64,000 nt of DNA from Bacillota bacterium (lineage in GTDB: Bacteria; Bacillota; Clostridia; Lachnospirales; Lachnospiraceae): NCBI GenBank assembly GCA_023437715.1, contig JAEZFK010000042.1, positions 34,046 through 98,045 on the forward strand, in the 5' to 3' direction. The position numbers and the translations under genes are program-made. Under the pieces are notes generated by a model. That model was not told the origin of the DNA, made no database searches, and worked only from the letters and a program-made list of their open reading frames with translations. Below, one piece after another: positions 17,224 through 25,076 of the stretch. The stretch's first letter is position 1. Every line of letters starts with the position of its first letter.

Positions 17224-18560
17224 AGGTCCTTACTCCTTTCTGCCGGCTGGACCGGGAACGAGGAACAGGCTTCAAAACTTGTGAGGGTTTTCCTTATTTC
17301 AAAGGTTCCGTTCATTTGCTCCACGATTTTCTGGCAGGTTTTCAGCCCGATGTTGGTGCTTTCCTGAAACAGGCTGTTCTTCCCGGTTTCATTGGAAATG
17401 GTGACGGTCAGGCAGCCGTCAGCCACATGAGTTTTAATGATGACTGGTCCCTCCGGGCCCGCGTATTTTTTAACATTGGAAAACAGGTTGTCAAACAGCC
17501 GCTTTAAGTATTGGATATCCACGGTAATGCTGCAGGCCTGCTCCTCAAATTCGGTTCTCACGTCAAGGCCTGAATTGCTTAAATCAAACACATGCTCGGC
17601 AAACAGCTGCTGAAGCAGGATTCCCGCATCATAGGTTTCCATCTGCATCAATATTTTTTCCTTGCCGAATACGAGGAAATACTGAAACAGCTTATCGGAG
17701 AGATCCTTTAGCTGGACGGATTTTTCCTTGCAGCTTTTGATGTATTTTTCAAGCTGTTCCTCTGAATGATAGCCTTTGGAATCCAGTATTTCCAGATAGC
17801 CGATCAGAGAGGTGAGAGGGGTCCGGATGTCGTGGGACATGGATGTGATGAGCTCGCTGTTGGCTTCCCAGGCCTCCTTTTCGCTTTTATACCGGGTGAT
17901 AATGGAGTTGCGCATGTTATCCGCATTTTTTGCCAGCAGGGAGATTTCGTCATTTCCCTTATAAAAAATCGGCTGGTCTAAGTCCCCCTTTTCAATCAGG
18001 GATACCTCCTTTGACAGAAGCAGTATCCGGGCAATGATCCGGTGATTGTAAAAAATCAGGATGGCAAACAGAACCAGGAAAAAGATTCCCCAGGAGATAT
18101 AAAGCACGAAGCTGTACCATTTGATCTCCGATGAATCGATGATGGATACGGAATAGGTGCCGTCGCTGAAGGTTACGCTGCGCAGGGCCTGCCTGCTGTC
18201 CTCTCCGGTGGAGCCGGAGGTTTCGTAGGAGGAATAGGCGTCATTCCAGAAGCCGGATTCATAAATGATTTCATTGCCGTCAAAAATGGTTAAGTAAACA
18301 TATTTGTGATTTTTTACCCACTTGGAAACGGCTCTCACGTTCTTGACGGATACGTGGTACTTCTTGATATAATTTTCAAAGGAATCAAAATAGCCGGTTA
18401 ATCTTTTTGATACGGCAGCTTCATTTAAGTGATTTCTGGATATGAGATAGTTTCCAAAGGCCTGGGAAGTGAAATACATCCCGAAGCTGATAACCGCTCC
18501 AAGAACCAATACAAATATCTGCTTATACCGTAAGGATGAGATCCATTTATGTTTCATCAA
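17220..18560 (-). CDS. Sensor histidine kinase of the dlt-like operon
   Basis: A two-helix membrane kinase of 446 residues, VanS/PhoR type. Transmembrane segments lie at about 13-33 and 165-190 around an extracellular region of some 130 residues. A HAMP follows, then HisKA with the phospho-accepting His in SMSHDIRTPLTSL, and an ATPase domain with LKRLFDNLFSNVKKYA (N box). The last G-box region is compact. It overlaps the response regulator upstream (14 bases) and the adenylation gene downstream (4 bases), so it is built into the operon and likely senses envelope stress or surface charge, by inference. Confidence 0.9.
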   Translation of the reverse strand: MMKHKWISSLRYKQIFVLVLGAVISFGMYFTSQAFGNYLISRNHLNEAAVSKRLTGYFDSFENYIKKYHVSVKNVRAVSKWVKNHKYVYLTIFDGNEIIYESGFWNDAYSSYETSGSTGEDSRQALRSVTFSDGTYSVSIIDSSEIKWYSFVLYISWGIFFLVLFAILIFYNHRIIARILLLSKEVSLIEKGDLDQPIFYKGNDEISLLAKNADNMRNSIITRYKSEKEAWEANSELITSMSHDIRTPLTSLIGYLEILDSKGYHSEEQLEKYIKSCKEKSVQLKDLSDKLFQYFLVFGKEKILMQMETYDAGILLQQLFAEHVFDLSNSGLDVRTEFEEQACSITVDIQYLKRLFDNLFSNVKKYAGPEGPVIIKTHVADGCLTVTISNETGKNSLFQESTNIGLKTCQKIVEQMNGTFEIRKTLTSFEACSSFPVQPAERSKDL

Positions 18561-19260
18561 TCTGATAGCCCTTTCCCCAGACGGTTCGTATGATGGCGGG
18601 ATTGTTGAAATCCAGTTCCAGTTTCTTCCGAAGCTTCAAGATGTGGACCATGACCGTATTGGAGGAAGAAAGAAGAAACTTGTCATTCCACACCCCTTCG
18701 TAGATCGCCTGTGCATCCTTAGCCTTTCCCTTATTTTTGACCAGATACATTAAAACCTGGAACTCTGTGTCCGTAAGCTCAATTTTCTGGTTCTCCCTGT
18801 AGACACAGCGGCCGGCGGTATCAATGAGAAGATCCTGCAGGCGGATTTCCGAAACATTTGAAACAGGCTCCCCTTTTCCCTTATAGACAACGTATCTTCT
18901 TAAAAGAGAATAGACCTTCATGAGAAGCTCGGCCTGGGAGAAAGGCTTTACCAGATAATCGTCCCCTCCGTTTTCATAAGCTTCTGTTTTATCGCTTTCC
19001 TTTGACTTTGCCGTCAGGAATAATACGGGAGCGGAAGAGATTTTCCTTATTTCCGTACAGGCATCGATGCCGGACAATCCGGGCATCATGATATCCAAAA
19101 TAATGAGGTCAATATCGGAATTGCCTGTGACCGCTGCCACCGCATCCTGGCCGTTTGCCGCTTCCAGAACCAGATAGCCTTTATTTTCCAGGTGAATGCG
19201 AAGGACTTCCCGGATATCCGCATCGTCATCCACCACTAAGATCTGCTGCTGCCCATCCAT
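18547..19260 (-). CDS. OmpR-family response regulator of the dlt-like operon
   Basis: First gene of the operon, 237 residues. The receiver domain carries DDDAD near residue 12, the phospho-accepting Asp in LIILDIMMPGLSG near 55 and Lys in YLVKPF. The winged-helix DNA-binding domain (about 135-235) ends VWGKGYQID, typical of OmpR/PhoB regulators. AGGAGG lies nine bases upstream of the ATG. Three direct repeats with 10-bp spacing lie just upstream of its promoter, which fits autoregulation by tandem binding. Confidence 0.93.
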   Translation of the reverse strand: MDGQQQILVVDDDADIREVLRIHLENKGYLVLEAANGQDAVAAVTGNSDIDLIILDIMMPGLSGIDACTEIRKISSAPVLFLTAKSKESDKTEAYENGGDDYLVKPFSQAELLMKVYSLLRRYVVYKGKGEPVSNVSEIRLQDLLIDTAGRCVYRENQKIELTDTEFQVLMYLVKNKGKAKDAQAIYEGVWNDKFLLSSSNTVMVHILKLRKKLELDFNNPAIIRTVWGKGYQIDET

Positions 19261-19301
19261 GGCCAGAAGCCTCCTTTTTTTCTATTATTTAAATATGAAA
19301 A

Positions 19302-19329
19302 ATTATATCATTTATAGATAGAATGACAA
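19302..19329 (-). promoter_or_regulatory. Promoter of the dlt-like operon
   Basis: On the minus strand: TTGTCA (19324-19329), 16 bp, TATAAT (19302-19307), about 42 bases upstream of the regulator start. Confidence 0.7.
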
Positions 19330-19333
19330 TGGA

Positions 19334-19360
19334 ATTTAGGGGAATTAAGAATTATTAAGA
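19334..19360 (-). promoter_or_regulatory. 10-bp-phased direct repeats, candidate OmpR-type binding site
   Basis: Plus-strand ATTAAGA at 19344 and again at 19354, with a weaker copy ATTTAGG at 19334, all exactly 10 bp apart. The block ends five bases upstream of the -35 of the dlt-like operon. Head-to-tail repeats about one helical turn apart are the usual site for a dimer of an OmpR/PhoB regulator. That the operon's own regulator binds here is inference. Confidence 0.55.
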
Positions 19361-19410
19361 AATGGAGATGGGGGCTGCCGGATCGGCATAATTCAGGGAA
19401 TCCGGTCAGA

Positions 19411-19439
19411 TTGACAAATTGCTCCGGGTATGGTAGGAT
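19411..19439 (+). promoter_or_regulatory. Promoter for the leader of the MutS-like pair
   Basis: TTGACA (19411-19416), 17 bp, TAGGAT (19434-19439) with TGG just before it as an extended -10. Transcripts would start near 19446 and meet two terminators before the first gene. Confidence 0.6.
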
Positions 19440-19493
19440 ATGAAAAACAGGGAATGGAGTTCTCCCTTGGCAAACTGCCTAAACTGCGATTTG

Positions 19494-19536
19494 AGCTGAT
19501 GACTTCTACATGAATGCAGGAGTTACCAGCTTTTTT
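19494..19536 (+). terminator. First terminator in the MutS-like leader
   Basis: AGCTGATGACTTCT (19494-19507) pairs with AGGAGTTACCAGCT (19518-19531), one mismatch, followed directly by a T6 run. Confidence 0.75.
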
Positions 19537-19594
19537 GCTGCCCGGATTTGTGTGGAAGAACCTCCCGTGGGAGTGTGAATGCAGCATAAATATT

Positions 19595-19642
19595 AAAAGC
19601 TGGCAGCTTCTGTATATAAAACAGAGGCTGCCGGCTTTTTTT
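19595..19642 (+). terminator. Second terminator in the MutS-like leader
   Basis: A 19-bp stem (19595-19613 with 19621-19639) that is complete apart from G-U pairs, with a seven-base loop and a T7 tail. It lies 27 bases before the coding start. Confidence 0.88.
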
Positions 19643-19669
19643 GCTGCCGGTAAAAGAGAGGTGATGAAA

Positions 19670-21223
19670 ATGGCTTATCAGAGCATTTTATTTATGGGAG
19701 AGATACCGGAGGAGATAGACAAGGAAGCGGATTTCTTAAAGGACTTGAATATCAGCCAGGTTCTTGAGGCAGTGTCGGCAGGAAAAGGGGAGTATGATCT
19801 GGACGCATTCTTTCGCATGCCGTTGAAGCATGAAGCGGATATTCAGTACCGCCACGAAATCCTTCAGGATCTGGAGGATCCGGAGCTTTTCCGGCCTTTT
19901 CGTGAATTCGGCGATGAAATGGGTGAGATACGGAAAATCACCGCTGAAATTCCAAAGCTCTATTATAAAAAGACAAAGGAGCGCTGTCTGCTGGAAGCCG
20001 CGTCTGTTTATTGCAGGAGCGTGGAAAAGCTTTCTGATTCCTTGAACAGGAACCGGCCGAAATCAAAGGGGCTTCTGGCGTTTTTAGACTGCCTGTCCGC
20101 TTATGCAAAGTCAGAGGACTTCGGTCATTTAAAACAGGAGGCTTCAGAAATAACCGGGGCCCTGGAAACCGTAACTTACAGCTTGTATATAAGGGGAAAC
20201 CATATTGACGTGCAAAAGTATGACGGTGGGGCCGACTACAGCAGGGAGATAGGGGGATTTTTTGAAAAGTTCCGTCAGGGTGAGGTCCCGGTCTTTCAGT
20301 ACAGGTTTAAGGACAGGGATCTAAACCATGTGGAGGCCGGTATCATGGACCTGGTTGGCAAAATATACCCGGATATTTTCAATCATCTTCATGCCTTTGC
20401 CGAAGAAAATAAGGAGTTTATGCTGCCGGCCATCCGGCAGCTTGACCGGGAGCTGCAGTTTTATATCTCCTATCTGGAATATATGGAACCGCTGAAGCAG
20501 CTGGGGCTGTATTTTTGTATTCCGGAATTGTCTGGAAGCGTTAAGGAGATTTCCGGAAATGACTGCTTTGATCTGGCTCTGGCGGCAAACTTATGGGGCA
20601 GGGGGCAGAAAGCTGTCTGCAATCAGTTTTCCCTTCAGGGCAGGGAGAGAATGATAATCGTTACCGGGCCCAACCAGGGCGGAAAAACCACCTTTGCCCG
20701 CATGATGGGCCAGCTTCATTATATGGCCAGCCTGGGGCTTTACGTGCCGGGAACCAGGGCGAAGCTGTTTTTGCCGGACCGCATTTTCACCCATTTTGAA
20801 CGCCAGGAAAACCAGGCGGCTTTTTCCGGAAAACTGCAGGACGATATTATCAGAATCCATGAAATATTAAGGTGTGCAACGCCGGACAGCCTGATTGTCA
20901 TAAACGAAATGTTCGCTTCCACCACGCTTCAGGATGCTGTTTGGCTGGGCGAAAAGGTGATGAAGCAGATTTCAGAAATGGATGCCCTGTGTGTTTATGT
21001 GACCTTTTTGGAGGAGCTTTCCTCCTTCGATGATAAAACCGTGAGCATGGTGAGTACCGTTGAAGCGGATAAAAGAACCAGAACCTATAAAATAGTCCGA
21101 AGGCCGGCGGATGGGAAAGCATATGCGGCTTTTATCGCCCAGAAGTACCATCTGACCTATGAGGATATTAAGGAAAGGATTGGCAGAACCTATGAATGTA
21201 TTCCTGCTGTACAGCAACCGTGA
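19670..21223 (+). CDS. MutS-like ATPase, first of a tandem pair
   Basis: A 517-residue protein with a C-terminal MutS-type ATPase domain: Walker A VTGPNQGGKTTFARM near residue 330 and Walker B region SLIVINEMFASTT. There is no N-terminal mismatch-recognition domain with the Phe-x-Glu motif; the first 300 residues are helical and resemble a shortened MutS core/clamp. Walker B has Asn-Glu where MutS has Asp-Glu, and the second protein of the pair shares this. A role in mismatch repair is therefore doubtful; a heterodimeric nucleic-acid ATPase is a reasonable guess. The ATG at 19670 is favoured over 19664 because AAAGAGAGG ends eight bases before it. Confidence 0.78.
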   Translation: MAYQSILFMGEIPEEIDKEADFLKDLNISQVLEAVSAGKGEYDLDAFFRMPLKHEADIQYRHEILQDLEDPELFRPFREFGDEMGEIRKITAEIPKLYYKKTKERCLLEAASVYCRSVEKLSDSLNRNRPKSKGLLAFLDCLSAYAKSEDFGHLKQEASEITGALETVTYSLYIRGNHIDVQKYDGGADYSREIGGFFEKFRQGEVPVFQYRFKDRDLNHVEAGIMDLVGKIYPDIFNHLHAFAEENKEFMLPAIRQLDRELQFYISYLEYMEPLKQLGLYFCIPELSGSVKEISGNDCFDLALAANLWGRGQKAVCNQFSLQGRERMIIVTGPNQGGKTTFARMMGQLHYMASLGLYVPGTRAKLFLPDRIFTHFERQENQAAFSGKLQDDIIRIHEILRCATPDSLIVINEMFASTTLQDAVWLGEKVMKQISEMDALCVYVTFLEELSSFDDKTVSMVSTVEADKRTRTYKIVRRPADGKAYAAFIAQKYHLTYEDIKERIGRTYECIPAVQQP

Positions 21224-22700
21224 TTTCGAATTTCCGTCAAAGCTTCCGGCACAGTCGGAAAGTCTGGTCCAGGATTTAGAGCTGCCCGCCTTATTTGAGG
21301 GGATGGCCCAGGGCGACTCCTTTCTTTTGGAAACGGCGCGGACCGTTATTCTGAGGGGGCTTTCTGACGTAAAGGAAATTGAATACAGGCAGATGATTTT
21401 AAAGGACTGCCTTGCCCGCCCGGAGGAAGTGAGGGCCCTTTACCAATTATCCTGCGAGGCCGTTAAAAATGAAAAGAGCAGAAACATAGGAATCTTCGGC
21501 GATACGCCCCGGTACGTGCTGGAAGGCTCTGTCAAAACCCTGGAGCTTTTTGTGCCCATGCTTGAGTCTCTGGCCCAGACAGCCCGGGATTCGGAGCCCG
21601 TCTGGCAATCGGAGGGGCTTAAGCGTTTCTTCCGGATGATCCGTGAGGAATTATCCGCCTCCTATCTGGCCCGTATGGAGGGCTACTTAAGAAAGCTGAA
21701 ATTTCCCAATGGGATTCTGGTCAGTGCAGCGCTTGGAAAGCGGCTGAAGGCGGAACATTATACGCTTCATGATCTGCCCTACAGGAAGCGGAGCCTTATG
21801 GAATTTATCTTTGGAAAAAGGGACGGGGCCTATGGGTTTACCATTGCGGACCGGGATGAGAGCGGAGGCAGGATTTTGTCCGAGCTGCAGGATGAGAGCG
21901 TGAAAGACATTGCAAACACCGTATCCCAATCCTGTGACCATGTGAAAGCCTTTTTTATGGCCCTTAAAAGAGAGCTTTCCTTTTATATCGGCTGCATGAA
22001 CCTGCAGGAACACTTAACCGCCCTGGGCGCTTCCTGCGCTTTTCCTAAGGCATTTCCAAGCGGTACCTGCTTTCTGTCCTGCCGCAGCCTTTATAATGTC
22101 AGCCTGGCTCTCCAGTTAAAGAGAAAAATAGAGGGGAACGCAGTGGACGGCGACGGGCGGCGGCTTGTGGTGGTAACCGGAGCCAACCAGGGAGGAAAGA
22201 CCACCTTCCTGCGGAGCGTGGGCCAGGCCAGCCTTATGCTTCAAAGCGGCATGTTTGTGGCAGGGGAAGCCTTTTCTGCCTCCATTGGAGCCGTGTTCAC
22301 CCATTTTAAGCGGGAGGAGGACAGTACCATGAAAAGCGGGAAGCTGGATGAAGAGCTGGAGCGGATGAGCCGGATCATCGACCATATAACCCCGGGCTCC
22401 CTGCTTCTGATGAATGAATCCTTTGCGGCCACCAACGAACAGGAAGGCTCGGAGCTTGCCATGGAGGTGGTTTCGGCCCTGGAGGACGGAGGCGTCAGGG
22501 TTATCTTTGTCAGTCATTTTTATAAATTTGCCAGTGCTGTTTTCAGCCAGGGCTCGGAAAAGCACCTGTTTTTACGGGCGGAACGCCGGGACGACGGAAG
22601 CCGCAGCTACCGGCTTTCTGTGGGCGAGCCCCTTACCACAGGATTCGGCGGAGATATTTACAATAAAATATTTGAGGAAGAGCGTGACAAATTCCGGTAA
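21192..22700 (+). CDS. MutS-like ATPase, second of a tandem pair
   Basis: A 502-residue paralogue of the preceding protein, overlapping it by 32 bases. The ATPase domain has Walker A VTGANQGGKTTFLRS and Walker B region SLLLMNESFAATNEQEGS, again Asn-Glu in place of Asp-Glu, then an H-loop-like IFVSHFY. The mismatch-recognition and connector domains of MutS are missing. The ATG at 21192 is preceded by AAGGAAAGGA about 11 bases upstream; the in-frame ATG at 21159 has no ribosome site. The overlap and shared changes point to a heterodimer, by inference. Confidence 0.78.
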   Translation: MNVFLLYSNRDFEFPSKLPAQSESLVQDLELPALFEGMAQGDSFLLETARTVILRGLSDVKEIEYRQMILKDCLARPEEVRALYQLSCEAVKNEKSRNIGIFGDTPRYVLEGSVKTLELFVPMLESLAQTARDSEPVWQSEGLKRFFRMIREELSASYLARMEGYLRKLKFPNGILVSAALGKRLKAEHYTLHDLPYRKRSLMEFIFGKRDGAYGFTIADRDESGGRILSELQDESVKDIANTVSQSCDHVKAFFMALKRELSFYIGCMNLQEHLTALGASCAFPKAFPSGTCFLSCRSLYNVSLALQLKRKIEGNAVDGDGRRLVVVTGANQGGKTTFLRSVGQASLMLQSGMFVAGEAFSASIGAVFTHFKREEDSTMKSGKLDEELERMSRIIDHITPGSLLLMNESFAATNEQEGSELAMEVVSALEDGGVRVIFVSHFYKFASAVFSQGSEKHLFLRAERRDDGSRSYRLSVGEPLTTGFGGDIYNKIFEEERDKFR

Positions 22701-22718
22701 ATCGGCTACAATGTAGTT

Positions 22719-22732
22719 AAGAAAACGCTTTC
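22719..22732 (+). promoter_or_regulatory. LacI/CcpA-type operator before the LacI gene
   Basis: GAAAACGCTTTC (22721-22732) resembles a cre/LacI operator and lies just upstream of the ribosome site of the regulator gene. Autoregulation or catabolite control would fit. Confidence 0.5.
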
Positions 22733-22745
22733 AGGGGATGATATT

Positions 22746-23735
22746 GTGAATATTTATGATATTGCAAAAGAATCGGGAACTTCCATATCAACGGTTTCCC
22801 GTGTGTTAAATAATAAAGGAAATGTGAACCCTCAGATACGCAGCCGGGTGGAAGAGGTGCTGAAAAAGTATGATTACAAGCCCAGTGCCATTGCCAGGGG
22901 AATGGTATCCAAGACCATGATGAGCATTGCCATTCTGACGGTGGATGTCCGGGTTTCTCACTATGCCCGGATGATTTACGTCATTGAACAGTTTTTCAGC
23001 AACAAGGGCTATAATGTTACGGTGTGCAATACCGGGGGCTCCATTGAAGAGTGCGAAAGATATATGGAAATCCTTTCGGAGAAGCAGGTGGACGGAATCG
23101 TGCTCATCGGTTCCGTATTTAACCGGCTGGAGGACAGGCCGGAAATTACGGCTAAGATTAAGGACATTCCCGTGGTTGTGGCCAATGGAAGGGTGAGACT
23201 TCCCAGCTTTTATTCCGTTCTTGTGGATGATACAAAGGGAATCCGGTCTGTGGCCGACTATTTATTTGAGAAGGGCCACCGGGATCTGGTCTATGTTTTC
23301 GATATGGATACGGAAAGCGGCCTGGCAAAGCGCCGGGGCTTTTTAGAGGCCATGAAGCTCCACGATATTCCGGAGCCGGAAAAACGGGTCATAACCGGAA
23401 AGTATGGCCTGGATGGAGGCCGGGCGGCAGCACAAACCCTGTGCAGCCTGGGGATTCCCTTTACCGGCATTATCTGCGGCGAGGATATTACGGCCATCGG
23501 AGTGATGAAGGGGCTGCGGGAAAGGGGATATTCCATCCCAAAGGATGTGGCCGTCACCGGCTGCAACAATTCTCCCGATTCCCTGATCTGCGAGCCGGAG
23601 CTGACCACCCTGGACAATAAGCCGGAACTGCTGGGGGGCCTATGCGCCCGGGTCCTGCTGGATGTGATGGAGGGGAAACCTCCCACCGCTGATCTGGCCA
23701 TCCAGCCGGAACTGATTGAACGGGGAACAACGTAA
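22746..23735 (+). CDS. LacI-family transcriptional regulator
   Basis: A 329-residue repressor. The N-terminal helix-turn-helix and hinge read MNIYDIAKESGTSISTVSRV and YKPSAIARGMVS; the rest is a periplasmic-binding-protein-like effector domain (IGSVF, VLVDDTKGI, GIICGEDITAIG, LTTLDNKPELLG). The start is GTG at 22746 with AGGGGATG about six bases before it. Palindromic AAAGCGCTTT-type sites flank the gene and a perfect one lies at the +1 of the downstream operon, so it probably represses the reductase, permease and hydantoinase-like genes and is induced by a sugar acid. Confidence 0.92.
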   Translation: MNIYDIAKESGTSISTVSRVLNNKGNVNPQIRSRVEEVLKKYDYKPSAIARGMVSKTMMSIAILTVDVRVSHYARMIYVIEQFFSNKGYNVTVCNTGGSIEECERYMEILSEKQVDGIVLIGSVFNRLEDRPEITAKIKDIPVVVANGRVRLPSFYSVLVDDTKGIRSVADYLFEKGHRDLVYVFDMDTESGLAKRRGFLEAMKLHDIPEPEKRVITGKYGLDGGRAAAQTLCSLGIPFTGIICGEDITAIGVMKGLRERGYSIPKDVAVTGCNNSPDSLICEPELTTLDNKPELLGGLCARVLLDVMEGKPPTADLAIQPELIERGTT

Positions 23736-23742
23736 AGGAATA

Positions 23743-23752
23743 AAAGCGCTTT
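23743..23752. promoter_or_regulatory. LacI-type operator after the regulator gene
   Basis: Perfect palindrome AAAGCGCTTT eight bases after the lacI-type stop and just before its terminator. It may serve as an auxiliary operator for looping with the site at 23961. Confidence 0.45.
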
Positions 23753-23759
23753 CGCTATA

Positions 23760-23808
23760 AATAATAGCCTGTTATGAGATGAAAATCAGACTGGCTATTA
23801 TTTTTTTT
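23760..23808 (+). terminator. Terminator after the LacI gene
   Basis: AATAATAGCC (23760-23769) pairs with GGCTATTATT (23793-23802) and runs into a T8 tract. Confidence 0.82.
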
Positions 23809-23819
23809 ACTATAAAATA

Positions 23820-23832
23820 GAAAACGCTTTTT
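23820..23832. promoter_or_regulatory. Weaker LacI-type operator
   Basis: GAAAACGCTTTTT, the same core as the site before the LacI gene, about 100 bases upstream of the promoter it may help control. Confidence 0.3.
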
Positions 23833-23923
23833 TGATGTAAAATTTTTATGGAGGAAATGTACAAAATAAGCAATATAAAATCGGTAATATTACACTAAGA
23901 ATAGAAAAAATATAAAGATAATA

Positions 23924-23951
23924 TTGACATAAAGTGTATAGATGTTATAAT
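23924..23951 (+). promoter_or_regulatory. Promoter of the sugar-acid operon
   Basis: Consensus TTGACA (23924-23929), 16 bp, consensus TATAAT (23946-23951). Such a strong promoter fits control mainly by repression. Confidence 0.85.
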
Positions 23952-23960
23952 GATGGCATA

Positions 23961-23974
23961 AGAAAGCGCTTTCT
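23961..23974. promoter_or_regulatory. Perfect LacI operator at the operon start point
   Basis: AGAAAGCGCTTTCT is a perfect 14-bp palindrome starting ten bases after the -10, that is at about +1 to +15, where a bound repressor blocks initiation. It matches 12 of 14 bases of a CcpA cre site too, so catabolite repression through the same site cannot be excluded. Confidence 0.8.
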
Positions 23975-24022
23975 CAAAGCAGAAAGCCGGGAATAAAGAG
24001 TTCTGAAAGGAAGGAAAAGAAT

Positions 24023-25030
24023 ATGAGAGTAGAGTACAAGGATTTACTGGCGAAGTTTCAACGGATTTTAGAGAGCAGGGGATTTTCCGCGGATCATGCG
24101 GAAAGTGCGGCGGCCGTGTTTGCGAAGAACAGCCTTGACGGCGTGTATTCTCACGGAGTAAACCGTTTCCCCAGGGTTGTGGAGTATTTAGACAAGGGAG
24201 AGATCAATCCGGGTGCAATTGCCACCTGTGAAGCTTCCATGGGAGCCATAGAACGGTGGGACGGCCACAGAGGCTTTGGCCCCTTAAACGCCAAGCTTGC
24301 CATGGACCGGGCCTGTGAACTGGCAAAGGAATACGGAGTGGGAGTCGTTGCTCTGGGAAATAATAACCACTGGATGCGGGGCGGCAGCTACGGCTGGCAG
24401 GCGGCGGATGCGGGCTGCATCGGAATCTGCTGGTCCAATACCATGCCAAACATGCCTGCATGGGGCGGTAAGGACAGGAAGATCGGAAACAACCCTTTCA
24501 TCATGGCAATTCCAAAGAGCAACGGACATCATGCGGTCATTGACTGTGCGGTATCTCAGTTCTCCTACGGGAAGATTGAGGAGGCCAGACTGAAAGGCCA
24601 GAAGCTTCCGGTCCCGGGCGGATATGATACGAAGGGCAACCTTACGGATGACCCGGCTGAGATCGAGAAGACCTGGAGAGTTCTTCCCATGGGATACTGG
24701 AAAGGAAGCGGTATTTCCATTGCCCTGGACTTAATCGCAACCGTGCTGACTGATGGAAATTCCGTAAGAAAGATCGGAACCTTTGGGGATGAGGTGGGCC
24801 TGTCCCAGGTTATGATCGCCATTTCTCCTGAGAAATTCAACACAGCGGAAGAGACGGATGCCATTATGGATGAGATTTTAAAGGACATCAAGGCTTCTGA
24901 GCCGGCAGCGGAGAACGGGGAAGTGTTCTATCCGGGAGAGCTGGAGCTTAAGACAAGAGAGGACAATTTAAAGAACGGCATTCCGGTTATTGATGAGGTA
25001 TGGGAGAAGCTGAATTCTCTGGAGAAATAA
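24023..25030 (+). CDS. 2,3-diketo-L-gulonate reductase-like dehydrogenase (YiaK/DlgD family)
   Basis: A 335-residue NAD(P)H-dependent oxidoreductase of the malate/L-lactate/ureidoglycolate (Ldh2) fold. It follows E. coli YiaK closely in the stretches SHGVNRFPRVV, NNNHWMRGGSYGWQ, AVSQFSYGK and LPMGYWKGSGISI. YiaK reduces 2,3-diketo-L-gulonate to 3-keto-L-gulonate in ascorbate-type catabolism. The following permease and hydantoinase-like protein are not the usual Yia partners, so the true substrate may be a related 2-keto sugar acid. AAAGGAAGGAAAAG precedes the ATG. Confidence 0.87.
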   Translation: MRVEYKDLLAKFQRILESRGFSADHAESAAAVFAKNSLDGVYSHGVNRFPRVVEYLDKGEINPGAIATCEASMGAIERWDGHRGFGPLNAKLAMDRACELAKEYGVGVVALGNNNHWMRGGSYGWQAADAGCIGICWSNTMPNMPAWGGKDRKIGNNPFIMAIPKSNGHHAVIDCAVSQFSYGKIEEARLKGQKLPVPGGYDTKGNLTDDPAEIEKTWRVLPMGYWKGSGISIALDLIATVLTDGNSVRKIGTFGDEVGLSQVMIAISPEKFNTAEETDAIMDEILKDIKASEPAAENGEVFYPGELELKTREDNLKNGIPVIDEVWEKLNSLEK

Positions 25031-25076
25031 ATCCGCAGAGGAAGGAAAATAAAAGCGTAAAGGGAGAGGTAAGTCA

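Larger units (their letters stand above)
19446..19669 (+). ncRNA. Leader RNA with two tandem terminators (candidate attenuator)
   Basis: Between the promoter at 19411 and the first MutS-like gene no real coding frame is seen. The RNA would contain two small hairpins (AGGGA/TCCCT around 19450-19469 and a GGC/GCC stem), then two complete intrinsic terminators. Nothing upstream on this strand needs terminating, so the region should act as a cis-regulatory leader or release a small RNA of about 90 nt. It did not match any riboswitch class I could recall, and a T-box sequence is absent. Confidence 0.45.

Noticed and set aside
19454..19513. Possible 19-codon leader peptide overlapping the first terminator
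   Set aside because: The only ribosome-like sequence (GGGA) is one base from the ATG, and the codons show no regulatory amino-acid run.
19330..19600. T-box or known riboswitch before the MutS-like genes
   Set aside because: No GGGTGGNACCGCG-type T-box sequence and no recalled riboswitch core could be found; only the terminators are clear.
19514..19669. N-terminal extension of the first MutS-like protein starting MQELPAF
   Set aside because: It runs through both leader terminators, has no ribosome site and its repeated LPAF motif comes from the two similar terminator sequences.
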